Shown here piece by piece: positions 37,767 to 50,767 of a stretch of DNA of 64,000 nt. Under the pieces are notes generated by a model. That model was not told the origin of the DNA. It did not search any database and worked only from the letters and a program-made list of their open reading frames with translations. Origin of the DNA: Quillaja saponaria. Lineage: Eukaryota > Streptophyta > Magnoliopsida > Fabales > Quillajaceae. Made by a program: the position numbers and the translations under genes. The number at the start of each line of letters is the position of its first letter. Position 1 is the stretch's first letter. The stretch covers positions 7,254,001 through 7,318,000 of the forward strand of contig CM055612.1 of the NCBI GenBank assembly GCA_029379385.1, written 5' to 3'.

Positions 37767-40617
37767 CCTTAGCTCCTCCTCTGATCTTTCTAGTAAAAGT
37801 TGATTTTTTTTATTTTTTTTTATTTTGCTGCTCAATTATAGTCATATTTTATCTTAATGATTACCGGGCTCAAAATAAAGATTCAAGTTAGCATGTATTG
37901 GTTGAACAACAATTCGGAATAATGCTTAGAATAGAACTTTCATACTATATCAATATGTTTGCACAAGAACTCTGACTAATAATTTATGTATTTGCTTGCT
38001 CCCCAAATGATGGATGTTCCCATATGACTGAAAGTTTGGCAAGGGATGTCTCATGGAACATGTTAAGGACATGGGAATGTGCATATACGAAATGCAGTTT
38101 TATGGTTCATCTTGAATGGTTCTGTTGAATGACGTGGGTTGAAATTTATTCACTAAATTTATGTCAGATGATTGTATGCATCCAAGTGGAAACGTACATA
38201 TATAGACTCTTCAATGGCTATTCGTGCGCCACATGAGAGGGATCACAGGATAAATGGAATCTTATGTGCAAAATGTATGGACAAAATTCAAATTGGAATA
38301 ATAATGGTGCTTAATGTAGATATTACAATAAGAGGAATGTAACACAACATATCTAAAGAAAGCATATGATTTGATTGTGGCCTAATTACTCTATAGGACA
38401 CATAAAAAGTATACTTGGTATTTCAATTATTGAAATTCAGAAGTGACCTGTTTCCATTTTCCGGTAAGCAGATGATTTCCTACTGATCTTGTTAGAAAAC
38501 TGACTTGAGACTAGATTTCATTTTGAGCCTTTAGGATGTATATGGTAGAAAATAGAAAGCCTTATATGACACTTCAAGTCCATATTGTTAGATGATACAT
38601 ACTTGGGGATAATGCCTCTTCTTCTGATCCTAGGGCAGGTCTGGAGATTTACCAGTTTCTAAACCATCCAATTTCTCAGTTTGTTTCCATGGGTCAAAGG
38701 GGAAAAGGGGTAAAATGTTGCAGATCTATTTGGGATCATAAAGGTGAATACTTGGGGGAGCATACAGAAGGAGTTTGTAATTGTACTGTTGTGGTGCTAT
38801 CAGCTCACCCCACATCATTGGTACTTAGTGTATATGATCCGAGGCTCACTTAAGTATAGAAATATGTTTGAGAAAAGATTTAGATTGCTAATTGTTAGGT
38901 GACAGAGATTTTATTTTTTTTCTTTAAAAAAATATTAGTTTGAAGGTGGGGGTGGGAGTTGGGTGAGTGAGTTCCTTACTCATAAATTCATTAGCTTTGA
39001 TCTAGCTTCATTTCTAACTTGGATAAGTGTGATTCTTAGAGATGACAGATTATTTATTCAGGTTTCTGAAATAGTTTCATAACAGGGAGAATGTGAAAAA
39101 TTATAATCTGAAATGGGAAGCAATTATTGCATTAATAAGTGTTATATAATTGCTAGTACAAGGTCTCTCAAATGAATCAAGACATGGGATGAGTAAGGAA
39201 TCAGCATGTTTGAGTTATATCATATAAATGATGATGATGTCAACTCTTTGCGTTCTATAGCTATTCCTTTCTCATTGACTTCTTTGTTGAGAAAACATAC
39301 GAAAGAGTGTGCAGCGTGGTTGAGCAAGTCATATTTTGTTATTCCACTGCAAGATGCATTCTCTATGCTGACTCTTTCATCTATAATTTGCTTAGTAATT
39401 GTTGAATCTAATTTTTACATCCTGGGCTCTGCAGAAGAGGGCAATTCCAGACTATACTAAGAGCAAACTTCGCATAGGTCTACAATGTTTGAGGGGCAAA
39501 ACATGGAATTCCATAGACCCATACAGTTTAATGGATAAAAGCACATTAATTGTGTAATGAAACTTAAAGTTACAGAGAGCAAGCCCCAAGGAAATTGAAG
39601 AGTTGAATATTATACTCCTTGTCTATAAATTTGTTGAACTCTTGAAAACAAGTTGTAAATGATCTTATTATGGAATAAATTAGCTAATTTATGGATTCTT
39701 CCTGAGGAATCCCATGCCAATTCCAAAATGAAGATTGCTTTAGTTTTTGATGCCGTGAATGCTTATGGATAAACTATTATTATCTTCCTATCAAAGAAGA
39801 GAGGGACACCGAAGCAGGGACGAAGCAGTACCTTAGTAGACCATTAATAATGTCATATGTATGTTGTAATCATAATGAGAGACATCATGAGGGTAATGTT
39901 CGCACAGATTGGCTAGTAACATCTGTTGCGCGTTCAACTCTCTTGATAGTGCTTATTTGACTCACTCACTCACCAGTCAGCAGTCACCAGTTGAGCTGAA
40001 AGTTTTATTTCATCACCATATTATAGGTGTTGATCATTCTTTCTTTCTTGGTTTTTCAAAGATAATTGAGACTAATCATTTTCGAATAAGGACAATATGG
40101 CTATTGATCTTTTTCAAAAAGATACTTCTACGATTTGAATCTTTTAACTTATTTTTTGAGATTACAGTTTATTTATTACTGTACTTGATAATTATTTAAT
40201 TGTATTATTGATTAGGTTTCGATAATTATTTAATTTTTTATCCTTTAGGTTACAATAAGAATAAAAACAAAAATAAGAAGATGAATTTGGTACTTTAAAA
40301 CGTCATAAAAGGGAAAAATTGACATTTTTAACAGTTAGATGATGATTGTATTGGTAGTAATAACAATCAGTATTTTAGTAGTTAGGTGATGATCGTATTC
40401 ATAATAATTTAGGTACTTTAACGGTTAAGTTAAATAATATTCGGAGTACTTAAATAAAATAGTCCGTATGTAAGAGAAGATAAGTCCCATAAGGGCCAAG
40501 ACGCCGAAGTCACTGAATTTGAATTGTGACCCAAAAAGAGAAACGACTGAATTTGAATTGTCTCATTTCTCCGCAGTCCTTTGAGGGACAAGGACAAGTG
40601 GACAACTGCCATCGTAG
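37767..40617. other. Intergenic region between small membrane protein and PPR gene
   Basis: 3' UTR and non-coding DNA; I see no further gene. A short imperfect duplication ('gttagatgatgattgta' / 'gttaggtgatgatcgta') occurs at about 40335 and 40380. Confidence 0.5.
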
Positions 40618-43131
40618 ATGACGACTTTAACCAGTGGTTTGCTTCCTCCTAATCCTATTTCTATAGAGGTTTCATCGTCCCATAAACTCAGCGTCTTCCA
40701 AACTACCAAATTTGGTTTGGGAGGTTCAACAAACAAATTTCATGGTGGCAAAGGACTATTGACCTCAACACACAGAAAACAGCCAGCTCTTGTTACTTCT
40801 TTGACCAAAAACAGGAACCAATATAGTTTGAGAATAGAAAATGACATAGAGATTGGTCAGTATCTTTCTCTACTGAATGGTAAGTTGTCTGCTGATTGTC
40901 GGCAAATCCATGCCCAAGCTGTGAAATTAAACGCTGTTAAACGAAGCAGTTTGATTGGAAATAAACTTGCAGTTTTGTACTTGAAGAATAAGGGGTCAAT
41001 GGACAATGCCCGGAAGATATTTGATGAGATTCCTGAACGAACGCTGCCTACTTATGCAGCATTAATAGGATCATATTGCCGGTCACGGCAGTGGGAAGAA
41101 TTGTTTTTGGTGCTGGGATCAATGATGGACTCGGGTATGCTACCTGATGGGTATCTTGTTCCTACGATTCTAAAAGCATGTTCCGCGAAGCAAATGTTAA
41201 AGGGAGGAATGATGATTCATGGGTATGTGATAAGAAAAGAGTTGGGTTCCGATGTTTTTGTTGGGAATGCACTTATTGACTTGTATTCGAATTGTGGGGA
41301 TTTGAGATCTTCAGTAAGTGTTTTTGATACAATGAGGTTAAGAGATGTAGTCTCCTGGACAGCGCTTGTCTCCGCTTATATGGATGAAGGCCTTCTGAAC
41401 GAGGCAATAAAAATGTTCAATTCCATGCAGTTGAACGGAGTGAAGCCAGATGTGATTTCTTGGAATGCACTTATATCAGGCTTTGCACGGAATGGAGAGA
41501 TTGATTTAGCTCTTCAGTCTTTAAAAGAGATGCAAGAGGGAGGGCTAAAGCCAAGGGTTAATTCTTGGAATGGTCTTATCTCAGGTTGTGTTCAAAATGG
41601 GTTCTTTGAGGATGCTTTGGATGTATTATATACTATGTCGTGGTTTCCTGAAGATCTCAATGCTGTTACAGTAGCAAGCATCCTACCAGCTTGTGCAGGT
41701 TTAAAGGACCTAGATTTGGGCAGGGCAATTCATGGATATGCTATTAAACAAGAGCTTGCTGGGAACTTTCATGTCGAAGGATCGTTGATTGATATTTACT
41801 CTAAATGTGGGATAATTCATTATGCGGAAAAAGTATTTGATAGGACAGAGAACAAAAACACTGCAATGTGGAATGAGATGATTGCAGCTTATGTTAGTGA
41901 GGAAAAAATGGAGAAAGCACTGGAGCTTCTTGGATTGATGCAAAATGAAAGTCAGGGACCTGATGTGATAACATATAACACATTGCTTGCTGGGTATGCA
42001 ATAAAGGGGCACAAAAATGAGGCACACGAGTTGCTGTCTGAGATGGTCCAGATGGCAGTGAAGCCAAATGTTATATCTATGAATGTCTTAATTTCTGGTT
42101 TTCAAAAATCAGGTCTTCGTTATGAATCTCTGAAAGTATTCCAGACCATGCAATCCGGTGATTTCCCTCGAATGTTTGAAGGGTCTATTCAACCAAATTC
42201 CGTCAGTATTGCTGCTGCTCTTGCAGCTTGTGCTGATTTGAGCTTTTGGTGTCAAGGGAAGGAAATCCATGGATACGTGTTGAGGAATGGATTTGAGTCC
42301 AACGTCTATGTACTAAGTGCATTGGTTGACATGTACACAAATAGCCATGATATGGATTCAGCAATAGAAGTTTTTAGAAGAACTGAGGAGAGGAGCACAA
42401 TTATTTGGAATGCTTTACTTGCTGGCCATGTCAAGCATAGACAGCCAGAAGTGGCTCTGAAACTATTTTATGAGATGATGATAGAAGGCCTCAGACCAAG
42501 CTCAATTTCATTTCTGATACTTCTGTCTGCCTGCAATGAACTGGGAGCCCTCAATATGGGGAGAGTACTACATGGGTACATCCTAAAGAGCCAATTTCAT
42601 GAGCACAACAATCCCCTTGCAACTGCTTTGGTAGGCATGTATTCTAGGAGTGGAAGAATTCTGGAGGCCAAGCTTGTGTTTGACTCTGAAGTTAAAGATC
42701 TTGCTTTATGCAATGCTATGATTTCCTCTTATTCAATTCATGGAATGGTAGAAAGTGCTATTGTCTTATTTGAAACGATGAAGTTATGGCAAATTGCACC
42801 TAATGGAGCAACCTTTCTTGCACTTCTTTTTGCATGTGCTCGTCATGGTCTAGTAGAAGAAGGATTTATGTATTTCAATTCAATGAAGAGTAAGTTTGGT
42901 ATTACAGCTGGTTTGGAACATTACACATGCATGGTTGGCCTTTTGGGTACTGCTTGTTTTGCTGATGAGGCTGTTGACTTAATCAGACAAATGCCATACA
43001 CACCTGATGCTGGTGTTTGGGCTACTCTTATGGAAGCCTGCGGGGTTCATCATAATATGAAAATAGGATACACTGCTGCAGAAGTCCTTTCCGAGCCGGA
43101 AAAAATTAAGAGGGAAGAAGGTATAAAATGA
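40618..43131 (+). CDS. Pentatricopeptide repeat (PPR) protein, PLS class with truncated E domain
   Basis: A single intronless frame of 837 residues. The first ~85 residues look like an organelle targeting peptide (Ser/Thr/Lys-rich, few acidic residues). Then come tandem PLS-type PPR motifs of 31-36 residues, recognisable from repeated phrases such as IHGYVIRKELGSDVFVGNAL, LIDLYSNCGDL, DVVSWTALVSAYM, GVKPDVISWNALISGF, ALVDMYTNSHDMDSAIEVF and TTIIWNALLAGHVK. Such proteins bind organellar RNA, and the PLS class mostly acts in C-to-U editing or processing. The final PPR-like segment, ACGVHHNMKIGYTAAEVL, begins an E motif, but the frame then leaves the family and stops. A remnant E+ segment lies just downstream in another frame. 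The RNA target cannot be told from sequence alone here. Confidence 0.92.
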   Translation: MTTLTSGLLPPNPISIEVSSSHKLSVFQTTKFGLGGSTNKFHGGKGLLTSTHRKQPALVTSLTKNRNQYSLRIENDIEIGQYLSLLNGKLSADCRQIHAQAVKLNAVKRSSLIGNKLAVLYLKNKGSMDNARKIFDEIPERTLPTYAALIGSYCRSRQWEELFLVLGSMMDSGMLPDGYLVPTILKACSAKQMLKGGMMIHGYVIRKELGSDVFVGNALIDLYSNCGDLRSSVSVFDTMRLRDVVSWTALVSAYMDEGLLNEAIKMFNSMQLNGVKPDVISWNALISGFARNGEIDLALQSLKEMQEGGLKPRVNSWNGLISGCVQNGFFEDALDVLYTMSWFPEDLNAVTVASILPACAGLKDLDLGRAIHGYAIKQELAGNFHVEGSLIDIYSKCGIIHYAEKVFDRTENKNTAMWNEMIAAYVSEEKMEKALELLGLMQNESQGPDVITYNTLLAGYAIKGHKNEAHELLSEMVQMAVKPNVISMNVLISGFQKSGLRYESLKVFQTMQSGDFPRMFEGSIQPNSVSIAAALAACADLSFWCQGKEIHGYVLRNGFESNVYVLSALVDMYTNSHDMDSAIEVFRRTEERSTIIWNALLAGHVKHRQPEVALKLFYEMMIEGLRPSSISFLILLSACNELGALNMGRVLHGYILKSQFHEHNNPLATALVGMYSRSGRILEAKLVFDSEVKDLALCNAMISSYSIHGMVESAIVLFETMKLWQIAPNGATFLALLFACARHGLVEEGFMYFNSMKSKFGITAGLEHYTCMVGLLGTACFADEAVDLIRQMPYTPDAGVWATLMEACGVHHNMKIGYTAAEVLSEPEKIKREEGIK

Positions 43132-43187
43132 CGTTTACCATTAGATGAATTTTGCGAGACACTACAATCAGCCAGCAAAATGAGAGC

Positions 43188-43304
43188 ACCGGCTGCTGGG
43201 TATCTCTTGGTTCTGTTATTCACAATGACAGTGACTCATCGAGTTTTATCCCTTCTCTTGCTAGCTCACCAAAAAATGAGCAGATTGTTCAGACCATGAG
43301 CTAA
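43188..43304 (+). pseudogene. Remnant E+ segment of the PPR gene, out of frame
   Basis: In the frame +2 relative to the PPR frame, 38 codons start TGCWVSLGSVIHNDSDSSSF and end with TAA at 43302-43304. TGC-W-V plus a following H and D/S-rich stretch resembles the E+ motif (usual form: TGCSWIEV..). The PPR frame stopped 56 bases before. A deletion or frameshift between them, or a real in-frame splice I cannot see, would explain this. Confidence 0.55.
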
Positions 43305-44333
43305 ATTCATCTGTGGAGCGAATGGTAGGGAGATCTTTGTGAAGGACAGGTTCTTGTATCACCACCATAGCATGAGACAGCAATTGCACTGGCAACTACT
43401 ATGGCAGACGCAGGTATAAAAAAGTCACCAAGTTTGAGAATACTACTTTAAGTGTTCCAACGTCTGGGAAAGACCCCATTTTTATTTGGTGAATTAGGAG
43501 ATAAGATATCTAGATATCCTTGTTAGAAACATTGTTGAATATAAATTGCGGAAGATGACAGATTCTGAATGAAAAATTATGGCAGTATCTTTAAGGCTTT
43601 GTTTGGACAAGGGGAGGGGAATTGATGTCCATGAACTCCATCTTAACTTGAAGATCCTGTTTTTGATTTGTTCAGTTTCTGTATTCAAAACTACGGAATA
43701 TGCCTAGTCTTTTAATTATCTTGTCTTAATAAACAGCTTCAATTATTAAAATCCATTTTCCCAAATTATTGATGTCCTAGCTTAACGCCAAACTAAAACT
43801 TCAGGTGTGGCAATCTCAGTTCGTGAAGATATTTGATCAGTTGACTACCAACAAGTATTCTTAGGAGCCAATTTAGACTTGGACAACTAGTATTCTTAGG
43901 AACCAATTTGGCAGTTTAGTTGTACCTCAACTTGAACTAGTAATGTTAATCACGATTTGTCGTCACCCCAAACTTGCTCTAATTCTTCTTTTCATGTGAA
44001 GACATCAACTAATTTCTGATAGTTAAGGGACTAAATTAACGGAAATAAGAATTTTATAGACAAGATTGACAAAAGTGTGAAAGTTCAGATACTGAATGTG
44101 AGATTTTTCCATATTTTATTATCACGTAAAAAACCTATCATGGATGCTGCCCCACAGACTTCTGTTGTCTTACAATAATTTTCTCTCAAGTTCCTCCACA
44201 AGAACTGGGGGAGAAAGAATCACATTAGCCAGGGCATCATCAAGAAATTCTTCTCCGGTTCAAAATATATCAAGAAGGCTGATAACAACAGATAGACTGC
44301 ATAAGAAACTCAGGTTGGTCAAAAAGACAAAAA
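43305..44333. other. Convergent 3' intergenic region (PPR and GrpE genes)
   Basis: Non-coding; short frames only. Nothing else recognised. Confidence 0.45.
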
Positions 44334-47300
44334 CTATCTTCCATCCATCTCAGAAGCTGTTGCAGGCTGCTCTATGGATTTCTCAGCAGCCACCTTGGCT
44401 TTCTTCTTTCCAGAACCCGAAGAAACCTTGACTGTAGCTGGTCTTAGAAGCCGGTCTCTGAGCATAAACCCACGGCGGACTTCTTGAATTATAATCCCTT
44501 CCTTGAATTCTTGAGATTCCTCACGTGCAATGGCTTCATGGAGCTATAACAAAAAATTAAGCCAATCAAATAAATTAGATGGTGGCCACATTAGATTTAG
44601 CTTCAATGGTTTCCTGTTTATCATGTTCACTACAGAATACTATAACCACATTTTAGATTCATGAAGTTAAATAGCTTTATGTTTCAAGAGAATGAAAATA
44701 GAGGGATAGTCCAACAGAACTTCAAAATAAAATAAAATAAAATAAAAAAAACTGAACAGAAGCATTTATGAGTGGAAACATATTAGATCACAAGCCACTG
44801 CATCCAGTCTTTCATCCTTCCATGAAACTCTTTAAGCATTTCCATTTTTCATAACTCCTAATATCCTAGAAAATGAAATCTGAAGAAACAGAAACCAAAT
44901 TTTACTTTCCGATTGTGAAAATTTAAAAGTGATCTAATTTAGTAAGTAATTTTTACGGATCTATGTAATGTGCTAAATCAAGACTTGAATACCACAACAA
45001 TACTGCCAAAGGGGAAGAAGCCAGCTAAAGGGTTTCTCCTAGATTAAGAAATGGGGATTCCAGGTAAGAATATTAAATTTGTAAAGTAGATTAATTATCC
45101 ATAACCATCAACAAGTAGCTGCCAAAAACTTTTACAGAAGGAAACACTAGGAAGGAATCCAAAAGCTTGTCTTAAGTTCATGAGTGGACTCTCTTGCCAC
45201 CTTGGGTGCTAAGCTCTATCATTGTTGCAGCTTAACAGCAAAACATTACTTCTCAAAGTTTCCACTCAAGACCTTGTATACGTTAATTTGACATCTAATT
45301 CTCAGAATAATACAAGTTTAGACTAACACCCTCCAGCTCTCCTAAAAGGCCTACAAGGGCAGCTACCATGTTTGTGAAGGAGTCACGAGTAAAGAGATTT
45401 TCAATCAGGTTGTGACTCTCAACAATTTATCATTACTGTTTTTCTCTGTTATTTTTTTCCTTTGGGGGGTGGGGGTTGTTGGTGCAAAACATAATATTGT
45501 GAAGAAAACCTCTCCTTGTAACATAAATGAACAAGAGGACAAGTAGAGACCAAATCTAGAAGACTAACAGAAGAGCTGACTCAAAGCTTTTCACTTACAG
45601 AGGGATCAAAAGGCTTTCCAACTGTTGCTACTGCAGCAACATGATGGCTCCGCAGAATTTCGACAAATTGCTTATAAATACCTTGATAACTTGCGTTGAT
45701 CTTTTTTTCTCTTTCTTTTTCTGATTTAATTTGTTGTTTGGCTCTCTCAAAATTGTCCACCATAGGCAAAAGATTTTCAATTACTTCCACTTGGGCATTA
45801 GACCTGACATTGAGCTTCACTTTCTCTGATCTTTTCCTAAAATTTTCAAAATCTGCTTGTAGCCGGATGTATTTCTCCTTCCCAGACATTATCTCTGCTG
45901 ATAAAGATGATTCTTTCTTAATCAATTCATTCTTTTGTTTTTCGATTGTGAGTATCCTCGCTTCAACTTCCGATAGAGACTTTTCATCTCCATCAAGAAT
46001 AGCTTCCTTGTACACTTCAATAAGGCTCATTAAAGTGGGTACATGTTTTTCATCTGCTCCACAGCCAGTCATTTTTACATCTTTCTCAGTATCTTCTCCG
46101 TCATTTGCCTGGGTTAAACAAGTAAGAGTGTGTGTGAGAGAGTGACAGAGATAATGGGAGAATATATAGCTCTGGACTACAGAACACGTAGCAAATAGTG
46201 TAAGAAAACAATCTGCTGCAGCTAATATATGTGAGAAACATTGGTTCACAAAAACAAATAATTCTAGCGCATACTTAGACAATTATATCATCTTCTTTAT
46301 CATTAATCCAGAATATCTACAGGTAAACAAGAATCATGGAAGTGCCTAATCTGCTGATGAAGCACGCCATCTACATTAACAGTGTACCATTGTTAGTTAG
46401 GTTAAGGGAAATGTGCCAATGTCAGTCAAATGCACATTTGAACTTTCTCCAACTATGCCTAGAAAGCATTCCCCTTCAATATTAAATATACCATGATCAT
46501 AAGCTTAAGATTTACTTAGATTACAAAAATTGTAGCTCTAACACAACAGTGTTTCAGCTCAAAGTCACAACCTTGATAAATAGTCACTAATAATAATTAC
46601 CTAATCAACAATTCTCTAGAAAGTTCTCTATTTTATTCTGCTTCCAATACATTGTCATTGTAGATAGAAGGATAATGAAGGTGTATGCACATACAGGTTC
46701 GTGAAAATTAGTCCACAATCCAAACTCCAATCCCATTTTGAATCTTCATTGCTGCTAACACCTCAACTACATTCTATCAAAAACATCATGTATCTAGCAA
46801 TTTCGTGTAACAAAACTGAGTTCCTCTGCAAAGCATCTCTATAATCTCCCTTTTCAATTAAGGTGGGTTTACTTTCTATTGTTCAAGAAATTTAGGTCTA
46901 AGTATGGTCATTACCACATATCTTGCTACCAGAAGTATATTTCAGGATCAAGTAAGAATATTATGTTGCAAAAATACGTAAGCTGCCCGCTGATGAGCTT
47001 TTATAGTAGGTAGACATGTGAATCAGAACCTTTCTGGGTTCAAAGTACAAGCATCTCCCTAGTTTTACTTCAAAATAGAAAATATAGAGTATTAGAGTAT
47101 AATACTTTTGATTCCAAAATGGACTTAACATCTCCAAAATGTGCACCATTTCAGTATAAGAAGCTTTACAACCATGCACCATGCCAGATATAATGAACAA
47201 GAAAGAGGTCTGCAACATACTAACTAGGATGGCAAAGAAGAGTTATTTTTGGTCACCAACTACCAACCACCAACCACCAACCTAGTAGTAGTTGTAATCA

Positions 47301-47822
47301 GCACCAATTAAACCAAAGAAAGAAGCAAATTAATCAAACACATAAACAGTCACAACCTACCATACAAAAGAAGACAGTTTTTATTTTTATATTTTAAATG
47401 TTACAACTTTATGAACTAGAGAAGAGAAAATTAAACAATTGAGGTGCAGACAAAGATATCAACATGACCAAAGCAAATTACAGTGGAACTTTCGAAAACT
47501 CAAAAGTTCCCTTCAAAATTATACAATTTGAAAATAAGATTTGAGAGAGGAAAAGGAAACCTACCGGGGAAATGGAGTCTTGGGCAGCGAGATAAGATTT
47601 GAAGATACGCATGCGATTGTCATAGTGCGCGGGGGAAGACTCGCCATTAGGAAACCCTAATAATGGCTTCCAGCAGGTGTGGAGGTGGTGACGATTATAG
47701 TGGGAGAGAAGACATGGAAGAACTGTGCATTTGGATTTTAGGGTCGTAAAAGACTTCGATAAAAGGGAATTAGTACAAGGAGGAGGACAGAGGAGAGATT
47801 GATTAGAAAGAGAGACAGCCAT
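44334..47822 (-). CDS. Chloroplast GrpE, nucleotide exchange factor for Hsp70 (CGE2-like)
   Basis: Three exons on the minus strand (47822-47565, 46108-45599, 44543-44334) join in frame to 325 residues. Residues 1-86 are Ser/Leu/His/Arg-rich with few acids, as in a chloroplast transit peptide. A long helical, coiled-coil part follows (about 105-200: EVEARILTIEKQKNELIKKES, LQADFENFRKRSE, with VEVIENLLPMVDNFERAKQQ). The C-terminal beta domain has VGKPFDPSLHEAIAREES, EFKEGIIIQEVRRGF, RDRLLRPATVKVS. GrpE releases ADP from DnaK-type Hsp70. The basic C-terminal tail (GKKKAKVAAEKS) is extra. The ATG at 47822 is the first in frame. Arabidopsis CGE2 (At1g36390, from memory) lies next to SHM7, fitting the neighbours here. 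The J-protein at 2218-4812 could serve the same Hsp70 system, though nothing shows a direct link. Confidence 0.92.
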
Positions 47823-47828
47823 TAACAA

Positions 47829-50767
47829 GCTCTTTAAGTTTTAACAGTAAACAGTGGCGGCAAACCACTGCCGAAGCAGGAAAGAGAAAATATGGAACAG
47901 ATTTGTGCCTCGCCTGGACCTCACTGGGTTGTGTTGTCAATTGTCAAGGAAGATGAGCTTGGATTGAGCTGGTTATATATATATATATATATAAGTAATA
48001 AATTTTTATTCTTATTTTTTAGCCGCAAGTGGTGTCCGGCACTCCGGCAGATCAATTTCAAAATTAAAAAAATATGTATGAATTTTAACCTCACAACCTA
48101 TTAATAAAATTAAATAAAGAAATGACATTCTTGATCACTGTACTATACTAATTCTTAAAGAGTTATTAATAATACTATGAAATCTGTGAAATTAGGAGGC
48201 ATCTAAATATCCCATTTTCTTTTTCTTCTTATTATTCAAATCATTTTTCTCCTCTTCTTTTATTTAAAGTATTATTTCATAAATTCTGTTACAAATGTTT
48301 TATTTGATAATGTTTATTTCTTATGGAGATTAAATGGTTTCTTTTCATTGTGTTTTGGCACATTGAATAAGGAGATGCCCTTTGATCCTTCATATTTCAA
48401 GGTTAAGGGGGAATTGTATCGAGTGTGTTAATATACCCAGCTTAGTTTCACCTTTTTCAAGTGGAATTAAGTTTGGGTTGTGCAAAAACAATCCACTGCC
48501 AATGTTCCCAGTTCCCAGTATGTGGGTTTAGTCCCGCATTGATTCTCCCTGTGTGTAAGTGTGATAATATACCCAACTTGGTGTTACTTTTTTGAAAAGT
48601 AATTAAGTTTGGGTTTGAGCAAAAAAAAAAAACAAAAAGGAGAATCCTATCCAGAAATTTATGTACCGAAATTATATATTAGATTTTCTAACTGACCCTA
48701 AAAATACTTATTATATTATAATAAATATGATATTTAAAAATAATTTTTTTTTCAAAAAATAACAACTTATACATTAAATATTATTACAATTATATTATTA
48801 GTACTATACATTTTTCATTTACAGAACATTAATAAATATCGTTAAAATACTTTTTTTCTAAATTATTCTATTTATTAAACTAGATAAGTATTTTCCATAC
48901 TCTTAAGATATTTGTTAGATCAATTTTTAATATTTACTAGTCAATCTAATTAATACCTAGATTTTGGATAAAAGTTATTAATCCAATGAAATTAAGCGAA
49001 AAAAAAAGGAAGAACAGCTGACATGGACTAATTAATCTTGGAGTTTGTACTTTACAGTTCTAAATAAAAACATGAGTTTGTTCAAAAGAGAGAAAGAAAG
49101 AAAAAACTAAATATTAAATATTTTTATTGAGCAGGATCAAAAACTCATCCCCCATTCCCCCATTCCCCCATGAAATAAGGCCCAGGTCTCCTGACAGCAC
49201 AGTAAATTCTTAGTTTAATTCAATAATAATAAAAAAAAGGGACCACGAAAAAAGACGTTGAAATTAGAATGCAGCGATCCATTTGGGTACATACATTTTG
49301 CTAAATACGCAACCCTCTTCCCAGCCATCCAAAAAAAATGATTAGGAGCAGAAGAAAAATTAATCGAAAGCATTACTGAACATCATACACTTGATTAGAA
49401 CATCACAAGCAAGTTCCATAGTTTCCACTTTCCCGTTTCAACATGACAAACTAAAACAGACCAACATACACATATAACTACTGCAAGGTCAAAATAGTAG
49501 TCAGCTTCCTGCCTGCTTGAAGTACCTGCAGGAAAGATGAACAAAGTTGTGCAAAATCAGTGGTGAAAGAAACTCGAATTTTGGTTTCTACTTGTGGTTT
49601 GTTGGTTTGGTTGTTGACCAATTCAACTTAACCCAAGTTCAAAACTATCAGGAACCAAATATAAAAAAAACTCAATTTGATTTCATAACTCCAAAAGATG
49701 CATGAGCTTCCTCAAACCAATTAAGAAGACAAGTCAGCCTGATATGGGTATCAAAAATAATGTTTAAGAACTTTGGAGGTGAGCATTCGTGTCCTATATC
49801 CTCAATTGAACAGAACGATAAAGTATGCCTTAAAGCCAATTACTAGGTAAAAACCCTGATCCTATTCATGCTGTCACAGCTGCATTTCTATTTTTTCTTT
49901 TTCTTTTCCTTTTCTTTTTCCAAATTATGGAAGAAAACCTACAGGGTATGGTCATTGAAAATAATGTGAAAACATACGAAGGCAAGCATTCATGTCTTAT
50001 TCTCATTCCGGCAGAAGGATGAAGTATGAAGTATGTCTTGAAGTCGATCACCAAGTAAAAACCCCAATCCTATATCAAAGTACAGATACAGGGTCATTCA
50101 AATATAATAAATTCTAGCAGTTTTCAGAATTCATGGAAAAGGCAATCCTATGTTCTAGATGGATTCATTCAACTTCTTTTCAAACTTGAACTATCAGCAA
50201 ACATGAACAGGACATTCATTTTCAGCAATTTGGATCATCCATCCATAACATTATAGGGAAGACCACAAACCAAAGAAGATGATGAGGAGGATCTAAAAAT
50301 GCTTTTGATATAAACCTTGTGATGCAGAAAGATATATCAGCAATATTTGAAGTTTAGGATTTAGTCCTGCTTAGAATTCAAGGATCCAGTCATCCACGGT
50401 TGCTGTGAGAGAATGAAACAGGTAATCTCTCAACACTAGTACTTATATCATTAAAGTTTATTGAAACTCACCAAAGAAAAGTAGTATAAGAGATAAACTA
50501 AAGAGTCTCATTAACAATAGAAATAATATGAAGACCTCATACTAAAAACCATTTCTTCGGTGGAATTATCACACAGTCCTCGAAGAAGTTGTAGGTTTAA
50601 TAGGTTGGGCATAGCACAACAGTTGCAACTTGCCGTTTATTTTAAGATAAATTAGTCAGTAAACAAGAAAAAACAATTTCATCATCTCCTACTGTTTAGT
50701 CAAATCGAGGCAGATAGAAGCGTACCTGTACAGCTACTTATCTGCATGACAATTTGTAACTACTACT
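47829..50767. other. Intergenic region between GrpE promoter and ARF17 3' end
   Basis: Contains an (AT)n run (about 47973-47992), a duplicated segment at 48425-48625, and AT-rich DNA. The strand-specific 3' UTR of ARF17 lies at the right. No gene recognised. Confidence 0.5.
48425..48625 (+). repeat. Direct repeat, ~65 bp units offset 136 bp
   Basis: 'aatatacccagcttag' plus 'aattaagtttgggtt' near 48430-48480 recur as 'aatatacccaacttgg' plus 'aattaagtttgggttt' at 48565-48620, with a 'tagtcccgcattgattctcc' phrase between and an A-rich tail after. It looks like a fragment of a repetitive plant element; the class is not clear. Confidence 0.6.

Noticed and set aside
45696..46145. 149-codon plus-strand frame opposite the GrpE gene
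   Set aside because: Exact antisense shadow of the GrpE coiled-coil exon; composition is explained by the minus-strand gene.
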